Shown here piece by piece: positions 44,701 to 53,600 of a stretch of 64,000 nt of DNA. Each line of letters begins with the position of its first letter. The first letter of the stretch is position 1. The notes under the pieces were generated by a model. It did no database searches. It was given only the letters and a program-made list of their open reading frames with translations, and was not told where the DNA came from. Source of the DNA: Schizochytrium sp. TIO01 (lineage: Eukaryota; Sar; Bigyra; Thraustochytrida; Thraustochytriidae); assembly GCA_004764695.1 (NCBI GenBank), contig SMSO01000014.1:6376029-6440028 (forward strand), written 5' to 3'. The translations under genes and the position numbers were made by a program.

Positions 44701-47700
44701 GTTGGAGTCTGAGACACTTGGCAGAACAAGTGATAAACAAGACTCGGCAAGTCCCAGGGGAGCTCGAAGAAGCAGCGCAGACCAAGACCTAGAAAAGGAT
44801 AATGAGGACTCGGCATCCATCGATGACGACCTTGAGAAGTCTGAAATTGAAGCAAATATCCCGGTACATGAAGATTTCCGGTTTACTTCCGAGCTGGAAG
44901 TTGCCCGTCCCAGTATGCTTCAAAAAAGTGAGTCGCTTCGTATTCCTCAAAGTGGAGTTTTGCCGGAATTGCACAATCAGGCAGATGATAAAGAAGAAAG
45001 CACTGGGCCAACAGTATCTACTCCTAAGCTACCACCAACATCGCCCTTGTCGTCAAAGTCAAAGTCAAGCTCATTTGCTCAAACAGGAGTAAAGGTGACT
45101 CAACCTTCTGAGGAGAATGTAAACGTAGAAGAAGCATTGGAGAAGGGCACGAGTGAGCAATTCGGCGAAGCTGAATTCTCCGAAAAGTTGATGCCACCTG
45201 AAATTGATGTTTCACATAGTGAGAGTGAGGTTGTAGTTGAATCACAGGTTTCGGGAGAAACTGATCCAGATCTGCATCACGCGCATGTTACGCACAAGCG
45301 TTTCTCCCTTGAAGCGGAAATGAATGCCCTTGGTCTCGATAATGAACAGCGAATCATTACAGAGCTGGATTATATGGATCAACAAAGTAGCGAAAATGAG
45401 CGAATTGTAAACTGCGCTGATGTGAGTGGCATGGAGGCCAGCAAAGGAATCTGCCTTTTAAGGGAGACGTCGTTATATTTTATTTCAAACCATCGTGCTT
45501 ACCGTAATCCAGATCGTACTGCAAAGAAACTGTACCTTATCGAGGAACTTCCCCAGTCTGAAAGGACAGAGAGCCCAACGTTTGAGGTGACTCTGAATGG
45601 AGAGTATGTCCATATCTTGTCACATGGAGATTCGGTGGACTTGCTTGAAGTCCCAGGAAAAGGAGTTCGACGTCTTTTATCAGGAATCTCAAGTGCCTCT
45701 CAATCAGGTGAGGCCGACGAAGCTGCTAATGAAGTGCCCAATACAACTTACGAGGTTCGAAAGGTCCGCTATGACCAGATGAGAGAAATGTATCGTCGTC
45801 GGTACATGTTCTGTGAAGTTGGTATTGAGTTCTTTTCTGTTGACGGAGCTAACTTTTTACTTGTTTTTGATTCACCAGAGGAAAGAGACTGGGTTTTTAC
45901 CAAGGTTCTAGCCAAAGACATGCCCCACTTGATTATCTCAAAGTCTAGTACCATGCAGGGATTAGCTCAGTCATCACTAATGAATCCGGAGGGACTGTCT
46001 CTGGGGGCTCTTATGGCTCCTTTCAGACGTTTTCGTGCTTCAGTGACCCGGCAGTGGCTAGATGGTGAGATTTCTAACTTTTCTTATCTGATGTACTTAA
46101 ACATGCTGGCTGGTCGGTCGCATAACGATTTGACCCAATATCCAGTTTTCCCATGGATTCTACAGCAATATACTGAAGAGACAATTGACCTCGAAGACCC
46201 GTCTTCGTATCGTGATTTGTCTAAGCCAATGGGAGCTTTAAACCCTGACCGTGCTCGACAATTTCAAGAACGTTACTCGTTGCTTGCTTCAACCGCGGCA
46301 GAAACACAAATGCAACCATTCCATTACGGTACGCACTACTCGTGTTCTGCTTATGTCTTGCAATATCTCATTCGCCTCGAGCCCTACGCCAGTATGGCTC
46401 TCGAGCTTCAAGGTGGTCAATTTGACCGTGCTGACCGGCTTTTCTACTCTTTCATGTCAAGCTGGCGTAGTGTGTCAGGTCAAGACTTCAATGCTCAGGA
46501 TGTACGGGAATTGATCCCTGAATTTTTCTACTTGCCTGAGTTTCTTTACAACAGAAACAAATTCGATTTTGGTACTACCCAGCGTGGAATTCGCGTTGAC
46601 GATGTAGAACTTCCAAAGTGGAGTGAGAATGACCCATACTATTTCGTGCGTTTGCACCGTCGAGCTCTGGAATCCCGATATGTATCTGAACATCTCCACG
46701 AATGGGTGGATCTCATTTTTGGCTACAAGCAGCGCGGTCGTGCAGCCATTGAAGCTCAAAATGTGTTTCATCCATTGACCTATGAGGGTGAGGTGAATCC
46801 TGATGAAATTGAAGACCCGGTGCTGAAAAAGGCGGCTCTGGCACAAATCCACAACTTTGGTCAGACCCCGCGAAAGCTATTTTCAAAGCCTCATCCAAAA
46901 CGCATTGTTCCGCACATCGTCTCAGGAAGGCCCATTGGAGAAGTTGATATTGCATCAATCCAATGGCATCAACATTTGGCACCTCCTTTGGTCATACCAG
47001 GCGCATTTAAGCGTCCAGACATTCTGGAGCCAGGGGAAAATGGTGTCCTGCAACATCCTGGCCACTGCTCCTTAGTGAAGCAAGAATCTGGCTTCATTCA
47101 GAAACATTTTGGCAGCATTGGCCCCGCGCAAGAACTCTTGGTGTGGAGTGACAAGGTGGTAATGCTTCTAGGCAACGTGACAGCAATGCAACCATTTATG
47201 AACCATTACCTAAGTTGGGGCTCTGAAAATGGTTCATTGCGTCTCCACGCTGTGCCCCCGTCCGGTGGTGTGAATAACGTTTTGATGCCAGGAAAGGTTG
47301 TCGCAGTATTTGAAGCACTTCATATTGGGCCAATTACTGCGTGCAGCGTGATTGATGATGGTACACAGATCTGGACAGGTGGTACAGACGCTTTAGTGTC
47401 AGTCTGGCACCTCCGGAAGTCCAAGGTGCGGGGCGGAGCATGGATGCTTGACCAATTGCAAGTGCTGTCATCGCATAGCGGACAGATCACCTCATTGGCA
47501 ACTTCACAAAAACAAGGAATTGCTGTTTCCGGTTCGCGAGACTGTTCTGCCGTACTTTGGGACCTTGAAAAGAAATGCTTCATTCGCCGTTTAGCCCGTC
47601 AGACCGGGCCCGTCAATCAGGTTTCGATCAACGAAGCCAATGGCAACATTCTGACCCTTTCAGGAGCTGATTTATGTTATTGGCATGTAAATGGTGAACC

Positions 47701-48016
47701 TCTCGTCACGATGCATATGACACCTGTTGTATCCGGAGTGCGTCTTGAGCATGTGAAGTGCTGCATTGCCACAGCATGTGATGATTTCCAGGATGGAATC
47801 ACAGTTATTACAGGCCATGCTGGAGGCGGGGTAGCATTGTGGGACCTTCCAGAGGGCCCTGGGCGACGTCATCTTGCCCTGCGCGTTTTCTTGCAAACTG
47901 GGTACAATCAACCAGTAACCGCGCTTGCTTTAGATAAGGCTCAACGTCGACTTGCGTGCGGTAACGCGTCTGGCCAATTGCGTCTCTGGACATCTGCAGA
48001 GCTGTATTCGTACTAA
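35783..48016 (+). CDS. giant BEACH-WD40 protein (WDFY3/ALFY-SPIRRIG type)
   Basis: One uninterrupted frame of 4077 codons from the ATG at 35783. After a Gly/Arg-rich start, most of the protein is armadillo/HEAT-like helices. A concanavalin A-like (LamG) domain lies at about 1195-1480 (YTLSFWVWLG, PGHWHHLVLVH). A long acidic/Ser-rich linker (about 2900-3190) follows. A PH-BEACH domain spans about 3206-3390 (IVNCADVSGMEASKGICLL, FLLVFDSPEERD). The BEACH domain spans about 3407-3706 (RWLDG-like QWLDGEISNFSYLMYLN, HYGTHYSCSAYV, ELIPEFFYLPEFL, DLIFGYKQRG). WD40 repeats run from about 3780 to the end. The order LamG, PH-BEACH, BEACH, WD40 is that of ALFY/WDFY3 and plant SPIRRIG. No C-terminal FYVE finger is present, so it resembles the SPIRRIG form. 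Such proteins act in membrane trafficking, selective autophagy or mRNP-body biology; which applies here is not visible. Confidence 0.95.
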   Translation: MRSFFNRFRAGGGGSEAGSGGGSGAGGDARTGAGRLEGGRKASAASAAGLSGARTGAYTRKNGGRQNQEPSGRRGNRSMKAGFARRAHRTVAAYFADAELEKAMTQDKIRDNLQLAEDVLPGLVADALLQSGSNLVEVMAVLSGHIRISVGAGQSTVVTLQKASVARQGLCFQTLDVLEQISCALEDGPDACAAVGLPAQLLNALALYFGVIISEDCSSYTLRSEEALSPDRMRLDSMEEGFMTEGDTDDEDDEASEHRRGYFMGVESPIEVYQGANGAQASPFDTMAKAQSETEGKMLRSQNFMQRLVATLCHLLPNESVLLSLLREPYHGLRILFFMVEATRARDEVTSLVKAVSESLMPAAVVERIVEDRLLARWMDEIRENPLNISSVGLLTCIVQLLVASCRSSQRMLDDYQEYGGYVLYYDVLCAVPSMTEVLLTNLRQLVYLGPGFAEAEEDAEHLGVVHSVFLARNEPAFAVVAGMLCHLEYAICAQNRQAQEKIWHHHVFAWRYMSMSENPTKSALDRYRRPIANSDLLRLPLLHCVLTIYSSNPVNFGMLDEKFGVMSTLLVSLGASLDVHEEFLFMVAKLLELISMGMDYRPASLLETICKRTLPTLVINRRVKYKKVENPLEQLEIDARATAAAEFPALLEEPPTQGPTADALAAIAGPPPPLDPETLAEVNQRISGIPFLSADQTASSSPISDPNSATSHDSSQVAAGTFIMHVLCQTLVKMIRSDEGYRAELREAGLLSQAIFPFLFLAADAPSEEDDPELFNMLSSWCSLLCDMLDGDPVNEHELRKTNAHLSLYKLILRRPTPPLLVLLQLARGDSPYLEQDVNALFEILQQQPEGWALKWEILGTLIEMMRKNHTVKDLMRRLGGFEIMMYVISGLEGKFLPEVSEEDSRQAIDVLERVFQVFTVAMTGNHLVNRAFVKEEIRYESMSSSCQIIGVFGSTYDRNLVDMVIDCITEASEIRLSRNRSQMYRMNEMIDCDTLRIRNVDPLQILTIRLSLLSEAGLGQLLTRLACMVHGDHSEQAANCEILCETWLPNLLMDELFVNILGNQEHPQHETAISLLGSLERHRSTTRSVERLLGKIFDIYNNEETTTPQDYATVVALLKVLNLAANPGNDDAFFCPYVQMSGPSDVFILADEASSSRDGGKAAPRQVAKQASHRSSVQDNAPGNLHIAGLGKRPWPPTVGYTLSFWVWLGKEAGEPIVLASIRNKEGQQLLRVTIEDGGMVRCRTCGPHSAAGTSSPRSTTIASIPAAVGAAAGLGTSMRGLDPSASSASLSSGSSTNGMGSSGQIFDELGSSSTLPELTRAALAAVTASAEASAAVSSLLGISRSSGNNSPPSPNTYHSNAGSSPRERFLQDLAPYEILFPNLNLRPGHWHHLVLVHKSVSNIGLIIDKSLNGRMTLFCDGVEVATSKFPYPTSANNGGLKTSVFMGVDPVVSATRRSSDPVRFWRLGPMLMLDIPKNDTFARDMYLLGVNYNGSMSRSCATLRDARSFTTVLLEQVFAYERGSDEADAGSVTSHLERLGLPSTSWKDLLQRNSEFLHQPGHVDLDNVICSFYAGRRTTLEGFKSIDTKSLVEKKIRELDVPRTVLVNSATTTAPGSGEQQILAVLGGGAFAVTPLPLCDTVRSVGGVTVILRLLELSPDPNVTVLTLRLLRNIIGAHEYNRFAFRQSNGHRLLAWILFGQAQRTTEIFTPEVFENMLNLAVLGEGEDALIVDPEMLHQLVLNHQVWRGSEKSGFQRWRFVIIILQWLSNLVDVDNLNVRLNLDGLQRLGIIDWVLEMILTLAIDIPNEEEIISDVLAAALQFLHNIMKQRLVRRSLFELFKHILVSLPYEVDEDEVMGPIPEDDSVPLSTPASSVDPRLRTRESDDVSSSWDVGSNPCSPRHAGDGLASPYFSSPKFGGKSTRRRRRSVTDMVKSKNKASRRLAAFTVDDEISEAGEAILRKIRCMLFALLLEIPEKIPHDSTRTAAEHRTTIYAIFSDILSVHWFTCLIRPESDTETFVLAVRLLVEILQESPDFARHFIAHGGFAMLVEGGKSHKELQSLAFSLLVLLCGIPGHLMGSPITYEGKEQSRPVITSPVLGLKPGSPSGFPSLDEHCKNVEDPSPSDDTSPSTAHSDADRISSFVSPGVKRRLLSRKSTVDAISNVDMFRTRFVEQFRNLMLSLPRFTPPRWYLDAHESLMKLLSGALVRIREHEGAPSYVQDLSAPPSNRRSLIKWKRNDVETLCNDVCSCLVVTTQRFPESVGFFETSAFIDLCSELMFTDAKTSLSKNELLEQMPGPEESALSLPDDIKSETATTEETIEEDKKRIDLDISSQQALSSDKDISSSSGKFAGPVSHGMLVFYSELLCRSVAEDSSNVPTSTTNSGPIPLTEHPLLRAKEGRKLLETFMQSFPLEAPTEDALIFQTALIQAFLPRLTLMLDDRTWEARRSAGSLMKLPHNADPNKVGTLVCFLAGRASFGWIPFAEHTILELTLQAKSRVDTLEFRERILRCARGLILWSLDVALLNHTNHLVGQLLQAVRRNYNELRTNEVISNLLKQQGSSPSDRDAYVPQTLIPEALQSEFNAYDESTLFVACFIGLCLEHLELAFTSGDEEAQQLLARNLAKAIASRQRLFLQETTMQDGFRLLVLGNSEAAIANSVPIDTEQHPSAIPSFLAWAKTRHDEGTLRARWLMQVWARIKRIELFGSHQQCGLTPPAVLASTASTFNMEFPEKRKYLHMEVEYMKRQNNKRRLSNNDLSKRAKVSPERLLMEAKTLMSTTQVEAVERHRRWLRISLEHLLRGKRVWKDVAQSYERGVHSSFFQNPAALKNPLVSREHYLLDCSDGRDRMRRRTQRNLEFINTFRFAGYLADPTQLSPEPLDMPLPPPLPGVNVDALPTPRSQTPAGRGTGEINDDEQEDEMNMVLRTLRVPRSDSKSRRPSALDSGELDHNDEEYGEEEEDNEDDDSLLESETLGRTSDKQDSASPRGARRSSADQDLEKDNEDSASIDDDLEKSEIEANIPVHEDFRFTSELEVARPSMLQKSESLRIPQSGVLPELHNQADDKEESTGPTVSTPKLPPTSPLSSKSKSSSFAQTGVKVTQPSEENVNVEEALEKGTSEQFGEAEFSEKLMPPEIDVSHSESEVVVESQVSGETDPDLHHAHVTHKRFSLEAEMNALGLDNEQRIITELDYMDQQSSENERIVNCADVSGMEASKGICLLRETSLYFISNHRAYRNPDRTAKKLYLIEELPQSERTESPTFEVTLNGEYVHILSHGDSVDLLEVPGKGVRRLLSGISSASQSGEADEAANEVPNTTYEVRKVRYDQMREMYRRRYMFCEVGIEFFSVDGANFLLVFDSPEERDWVFTKVLAKDMPHLIISKSSTMQGLAQSSLMNPEGLSLGALMAPFRRFRASVTRQWLDGEISNFSYLMYLNMLAGRSHNDLTQYPVFPWILQQYTEETIDLEDPSSYRDLSKPMGALNPDRARQFQERYSLLASTAAETQMQPFHYGTHYSCSAYVLQYLIRLEPYASMALELQGGQFDRADRLFYSFMSSWRSVSGQDFNAQDVRELIPEFFYLPEFLYNRNKFDFGTTQRGIRVDDVELPKWSENDPYYFVRLHRRALESRYVSEHLHEWVDLIFGYKQRGRAAIEAQNVFHPLTYEGEVNPDEIEDPVLKKAALAQIHNFGQTPRKLFSKPHPKRIVPHIVSGRPIGEVDIASIQWHQHLAPPLVIPGAFKRPDILEPGENGVLQHPGHCSLVKQESGFIQKHFGSIGPAQELLVWSDKVVMLLGNVTAMQPFMNHYLSWGSENGSLRLHAVPPSGGVNNVLMPGKVVAVFEALHIGPITACSVIDDGTQIWTGGTDALVSVWHLRKSKVRGGAWMLDQLQVLSSHSGQITSLATSQKQGIAVSGSRDCSAVLWDLEKKCFIRRLARQTGPVNQVSINEANGNILTLSGADLCYWHVNGEPLVTMHMTPVVSGVRLEHVKCCIATACDDFQDGITVITGHAGGGVALWDLPEGPGRRHLALRVFLQTGYNQPVTALALDKAQRRLACGNASGQLRLWTSAELYSY

Positions 48017-48416
48017 ACAAAGGCGAAATAAGTCCATTGGAGTTCAGAAAGGAGGATTATGTTAAGATTCCTTGCTACCTTAACTATTAATTTGGACCCA
48101 ATACCTTTTCAATCTTGGTCACCCTTTACTATTCAAAGTGCTGATTTAGTTTGTTTGTATTGATTTGTAATTTTCAAAAATTTGCTTATCTATTCCTGAA
48201 TGTTAGTTGTTGCGTTGCGCCTATCACCAATAATTATGCCGTCAGCGGTTCCTTCGCGGTTGTGTATAGCTATCTTCCTAATTACCACGAAACAATGTAC
48301 GAAGGTATGCTCGTGATTATTGACTGTGTTATACGTAAGTGTCCTCTAGATTCTAGTTGTCCTAAATGTAGATCTTTCTAAAATGTTTATGGGAGTCCCT
48401 TCTTCTTCTCGTTGGC
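48017..48416. other. convergent intergenic region, no gene seen
   Basis: About 400 AT-rich bases between the stops of the BEACH gene and the PSMG3-like gene, without a credible frame or repeat. Confidence 0.6.
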
Positions 48417-48884
48417 CTACTTTGCGGAGCCTTCTGCACTAGGCTTAGCTTGTTCAGAAACCTTGTTAAAAAGAGCAATTGCTCGCCTAATTTTAGCCTC
48501 TGATTCCTCTGTGTTCTCATCATCTTCATTTGCCAAGACCAAAGAGCACATGAGCAGAAGCGGTTTCTGTGCGAGCTTGAATGTTTTCTCAACAAGTTGG
48601 CGAGCCAGCACCCGCACCCAAAGGTTTTCGCGATCGCCAAGCTTAACATCAATGCTAAAGCCACCCTTGGTCTGGTCCCTAGGCTGGTCTTTGCGTGCCT
48701 CAATCACCGTGCCAATGCGGCCAAGCTCTGAAATAAAAATCATCCACTGGTTCTTGTACTCACAGGAAATAAGCTCAATATCACCGTCACGTGCCTGGAT
48801 CATGTCCGGAAACCCCTCGGTCTTGTCGTAGGCCCACATTTCTGCTTCGTTGGTATTTGCCGTTGCTGATGCCATAGCTGCCAT
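48417..48884 (-). CDS. PSMG3: proteasome assembly chaperone 3-like protein
   Basis: A 155-residue protein with an ATG start. The pattern of residues about 45-130 fits PSMG3/PAC3. A strand pair includes MIFISELGRIGTVIEA, then FSIDVKLGDRE, then VRVLARQLVE and LLLMCSLVLA, and a final helix is KIRRAIALFNKV. In animals PAC3 (about 120 residues) pairs with PAC4 and guides assembly of the 20S proteasome alpha ring in the cytosol. The first 25 residues and the last 15 are extra and look disordered. The match rests on secondary-structure pattern and short motifs such as the G-x-[IL]-GT turn, so I hold it as likely rather than certain. The gene converges on the BEACH gene. Confidence 0.65.
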   Translation of the reverse strand: MAAMASATANTNEAEMWAYDKTEGFPDMIQARDGDIELISCEYKNQWMIFISELGRIGTVIEARKDQPRDQTKGGFSIDVKLGDRENLWVRVLARQLVEKTFKLAQKPLLLMCSLVLANEDDENTEESEAKIRRAIALFNKVSEQAKPSAEGSAK

Positions 48885-50632
48885 TGTGTAAAGTACTATA
48901 CGAGCAGGATTTATTTGGCCACAAGTGGTCTTTTGGCCCCGTAGAAAATAGTTGAAGCTTTTTAAAACCTTGCACGAAGGTTCTCAGGTTTGGTACGCAG
49001 AAACCCTGGATGCTTTTGCGTGGCTTGGCTCCTTCTTTGCTCTTCGTTTCGTGCTAACGATGCTCAATTTCGACAGTGCGGCACAGTAGAATAGCCTCGT
49101 CTGCTGTGAAGAGTGTGCACAGAAGTAAATGACAGGTGCCTCCGCACAGTGTCTCACGGGCTCTGAATAATTCTTCAGGCTGATGCAGTTGAAGGACTGT
49201 ACATCGGAAAGGTATCCATGCTCAAATTATTCATGATGTTCTTTTATTCCTTTCTAAAATATTCGCAGATTATGAATTGATACAAATGCTTTATTATTTT
49301 ATTTTAAAATTAGTACTTAATGTCACTCTACCGACCTAGAATGTATTTCGCAAACAAACTTGAGTTTCAAGTAATTTGCACTGCGTGATTGCTCTGGTTG
49401 AGTTGCCACCCGAGCTAAAAGATTTAAAGCCCCCCTCTGATTAGTGAGAGTGAAACAGTTGTAATTAAAATCTTTATGGTACTGAAATCACGTTGTTCAT
49501 GGTGGAAATGGAGACGCATTTGGTCGTATGATCTGCTTTTTATGCGCTTCCTCCGACACATTCCGTTTAGGAAATCGTGAGATATAATAGAACCAATTAT
49601 AGTAACCTTGGAAAGAGTGGGCGGGGAGTTATTCTTCGATTGGTTTTAAACATATGATTGATTGGCATGATGGTTCACAATACCAGTTTGCTGAAAAAGT
49701 TGAATTCAGTATATATCATTTGTTCATACTTATTAGTGTGGAATAACCATCTGAAGACTGTTAAAGATAATGAAAAATACATGTATATTGTATGAGGGCT
49801 TCTGCACCGAAATAATCTAGTAGATGACGCACCTTCGTATGCGAGAATGAAAACATAAGGCAAGATTTATCATGCCACACAGGTTCACGGAAAGACACAA
49901 CAAACCAGAAACCCTTTTCATATAGATCTAGTAGTCAATTAAATGTATTTCCTTCTACAAGTATGCTTCATAACCCTTGAAAATCCTCCTTGATATTGTT
50001 CTCTGCTCAAGCCTGACTTCTATGGTCTTCACTGGTTAACATAAGCAATAAATATTCGCCATCATTTAGTTCAAGAAATTCTTTACGAAAAGGCCTGTGT
50101 TGTATATATAATATATATAGGGCCTATCTTCATTTTGATTTTAAGCGCCACTTTCTCACTCCTGCGCTTCATACAGTGCCTATAGTGGGCATTGAAAAGC
50201 GATATTGGGTTTGCAAATCTCACGATGTATTTATATTTTTTAATTTTTTTCTTTAACTTGTCCTCATTTTTTCCTTCGTTTTCTCTGTTGAATTTGTTAC
50301 ATGCATAACTTATTCGCTCCCAACAGCTTTAAGTTCTCGTCGCGGACTTATTGCGGCAAAGAGACGCATAAGACTCCACATTCTTCGCGTCAAGGCTTTG
50401 CGAGGTCACATAGGGAGTCTACTTGTGTCAGGAACAGGGCCGTGTTCCTCAAGAGGATCAAGTAAAAGTCTACGATCAACTTCATCAACAGCATCTCTCT
50501 GTCTTTGAGATCGCCTGCAAGGGTTCTGACTCTACTATTGACCTGCTCCGAGGCATTCCGCGGCAATCCCTGTCAAAGGTTTGATTTATTTCTGAGACAA
50601 AATAAACTTTGATTTGTTTTCTGGCAAAGGCT
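48885..50632. other. divergent intergenic region, no gene seen
   Basis: About 1.75 kb of AT-rich DNA between divergent genes. No frame above 62 codons and no donor/acceptor pair with coding-looking flanks was found. A TATATATAATATATATA stretch lies near 50103. The last 300 bases are richer in GC and probably form the leader of the piggyBac-derived gene. Confidence 0.6.
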
Positions 50633-53600
50633 ATGGTCTCAAAGGAGCACGCAAGACCCGGTGAAGAGGTTTTTGTGGTAGTTCGAACCACATTTTCGTC
50701 CAAAGAAGGCCGGGCCCTTTTTGGGCCTTCTTGGCGGTCTAAAGTTATTCGTGGCGTAGTCACAGATGTTGTCCGCAAGGCGAGGGCTCGCACGGTACGA
50801 CTTGATGGTCTTGAAGATGAGCGAAAAGTTGCAAGCCGCAATTTGTGGTCATCAAGAAAAGCAGCTCTCATGAGCTTATCTGAGATAGACCGCAAGAGTG
50901 GTTCAGAGTCATGGCATATCGAGCATGGTACAGAAGCAGATCTTCATGCAGAGCGAGATCTAGTACATTGCGAACCTCCTGAGGATCGTGTTCATAGTGA
51001 TCACAATTATGCTCAAGGTCATGGTGTCCACGAAAACGAAAATATGGAAGATGAAAGCTGTGACAATAACAACAATAACAGCAGTACCAATAAAAAGAGT
51101 AGTACCGTCCGTTCTGTCAGCAACGAAAGTGGTCTTGAGGGCAGCAGCACAAGTCATGGAGGTAAACAGAATTCGGTTAGTCTCAAAAATAAAAGTCGTA
51201 GTGGAAACAACAGTGGAAATGAGGTCAACTTTAGTGAAAGCCGAGTCCGAGATAGTGTTTACAACGCCCCTACTCCAAGCGGCCATAGCCGATCACCACA
51301 ACCGCCATCAGCATCATCGTCATCATCATCGCTGGGGTCATTAATTACATTTCCGACTTTACCTCCTAAGGATGCAGAAGCTGAAGACAGCAGCTCTGCG
51401 GAACCCTACGGAAACCATGGAAGTGCGAAACGAAGGAAAATAACGCATACAGATATGACAGACAATAGTATAGTAGAATTGGGCCAGGGCGAGCCGCCAG
51501 CGGTTGCCCAAGAGGGTCACGCCAATTTAGAATCTTCTTCATCATCGTCATCATCTGCGAATCATTTAAATGACGGAGCATCTTTGAATTCTATAGTAAA
51601 TACACATCATCATTTAGAAGATGCCATACACGGGGATCAACTGGCTGAAAATGATGGAGTCCGATGGGAGATAAAAGAACTATCTGAAGAGGAAAACTCA
51701 CGTGCGGGCCCTGACGAGTTTGACATTTCGAATAATGAGGACAATGACTTGTCAGGTTGTGCAAGTGTGCGATTAGAGTGGCCGGACCGCAATTCAGATA
51801 TGCATGAACGACGCCCGATCGACTATTTTAAGTTTTTCTTTTTGACTAGTTCCTACCTTAAGGAGCTTATAGAAAGTACAAATGTAAACTTACGTAATGT
51901 AGGAGAAGAACCTCTGAAAGGAGAAAACGAACTCTTTCGCTTTTGTGGAATTTTACTAAACATGAGCTTGTTCAATGGAGTTGAGCCTGCTGACTTATGG
52001 AGCGGGAAGAGCATGTCTTTCATGAACTACCCAAACTTCTCCAATGTCCTTCCTTTCCGTAGGTTTCGCGCTATTGTCACAGCACTAGCATTTTCCGACA
52101 CATCACCGGGAGCATTACCAGAGGAAATAGAACATTCGAGTACTTTGGAAAGTTCAAAGAATTCTGACAAATCTAATTCATTATCAGGGTCCTCTCAATC
52201 AGACTCTTCCGTAACAGCTTTGCATAAGCAAGCCGGTTTTCAGCGCTTCATCGAAAGTGTCAACGCTTCACGAACACCTTTGATACAGCCAAATATGCGA
52301 CTTATATGTGGGCCACTTGATGATAGAAGCCGCTGTCCAGGATTTTCGTCCTTATCAAATACCCAGTTTACACCTCATCACAATGAGCCAGAGTTAGATC
52401 ACATTCCACAATTTCTAGGGAATGGGCGAGTACCTATTGGGTGTGGGCTCCATGGAATTTTCTGCGCCCAAACGGGTATTCTTTTACGCATTGAAGCAGT
52501 AGGTGATGCTTGGGCTCCTGGCCAGCTCTACCATGACCCTGAAAATAGCTTTGGCTCCCTGTTGATCCAGCGATTAATGACGAGTTTTCAAAGCTCTAAA
52601 CCTCGCCTTGTTATATGTGACCCCATTTATGCTGGCATTAAAACTGCTTTGAGCTTAAAACATATCTATGACATTCCTTTTGTCGGGGCTCTCTCAGGCT
52701 ATGCGGCTGTACCTTCTGTGCCCCTCATCCGACCTTTGCGCCAGGGTCCCCGCTCCAAGATTTCAAGAAGCTACCACGCAAATACGGAGGGTGTTCATCT
52801 GCAAGTTCATGAGCCAACTGCCAAAACGCCTTTTCTAGTCTTGACGACATTATTAGAACATCCTTCAATGAAAGTTCTGTCTGGACTTGAGATTCCGCGG
52901 CTACATCATAAGTTCCGATCTTTCTATCTCCCGTTGCAGGATTTAAAAATCGGCCAGCGTTGGGAGATAGGTTTATTCTCAACTATACTCTCTGTGTGTT
53001 TTACAGATGCGTATTTTGCTTTGCGTTATTTTTGTCCCAAAAATTCTATTCGCTACGCGGCAAGCTTTGATGATTTTCGTTTTATCCTTATTGCTCAACT
53101 TTGCAAATGTGGGTCTGACAAAAATTCACAACTCGCAAGACCTGCACTCTCATTGCAAAAACGACCCATGGCCTCTCTGGGGGATAACATTTCTCAGCCG
53201 CCTCCTTCACAAGGCGATCTTTCTGTTGAGATCGTTAATGACTCGGGTAACCATGGTATTGGTAGTTCGCATAATGGTACTATAACTGATGACCAAAATG
53301 CACCATTGCCTCCACCAAAGGGCGCGAAATTACATGCTTCTTCTCTTGAAGCCGCTACCGCCGTCCTAGAAACTAGCCAAGGGGCAAGCCCTTCAGCAAA
53401 CCTTATTGATCCTGTCAATGTATCAACATTCCAGAATTCACAAAATGTAGCAGAACACTCATCGTTTCCAGAACCATTTTCTCAGGATTCTCAAGCAAGC
53501 ACGATTGTTTCCCGCATATGGCGTCCGAAGATGATTCTTGAACAACTCTCAGCGCTGAATCGTGAATACAAGTTATGGAGGGACCCATACCCTAATCCTC

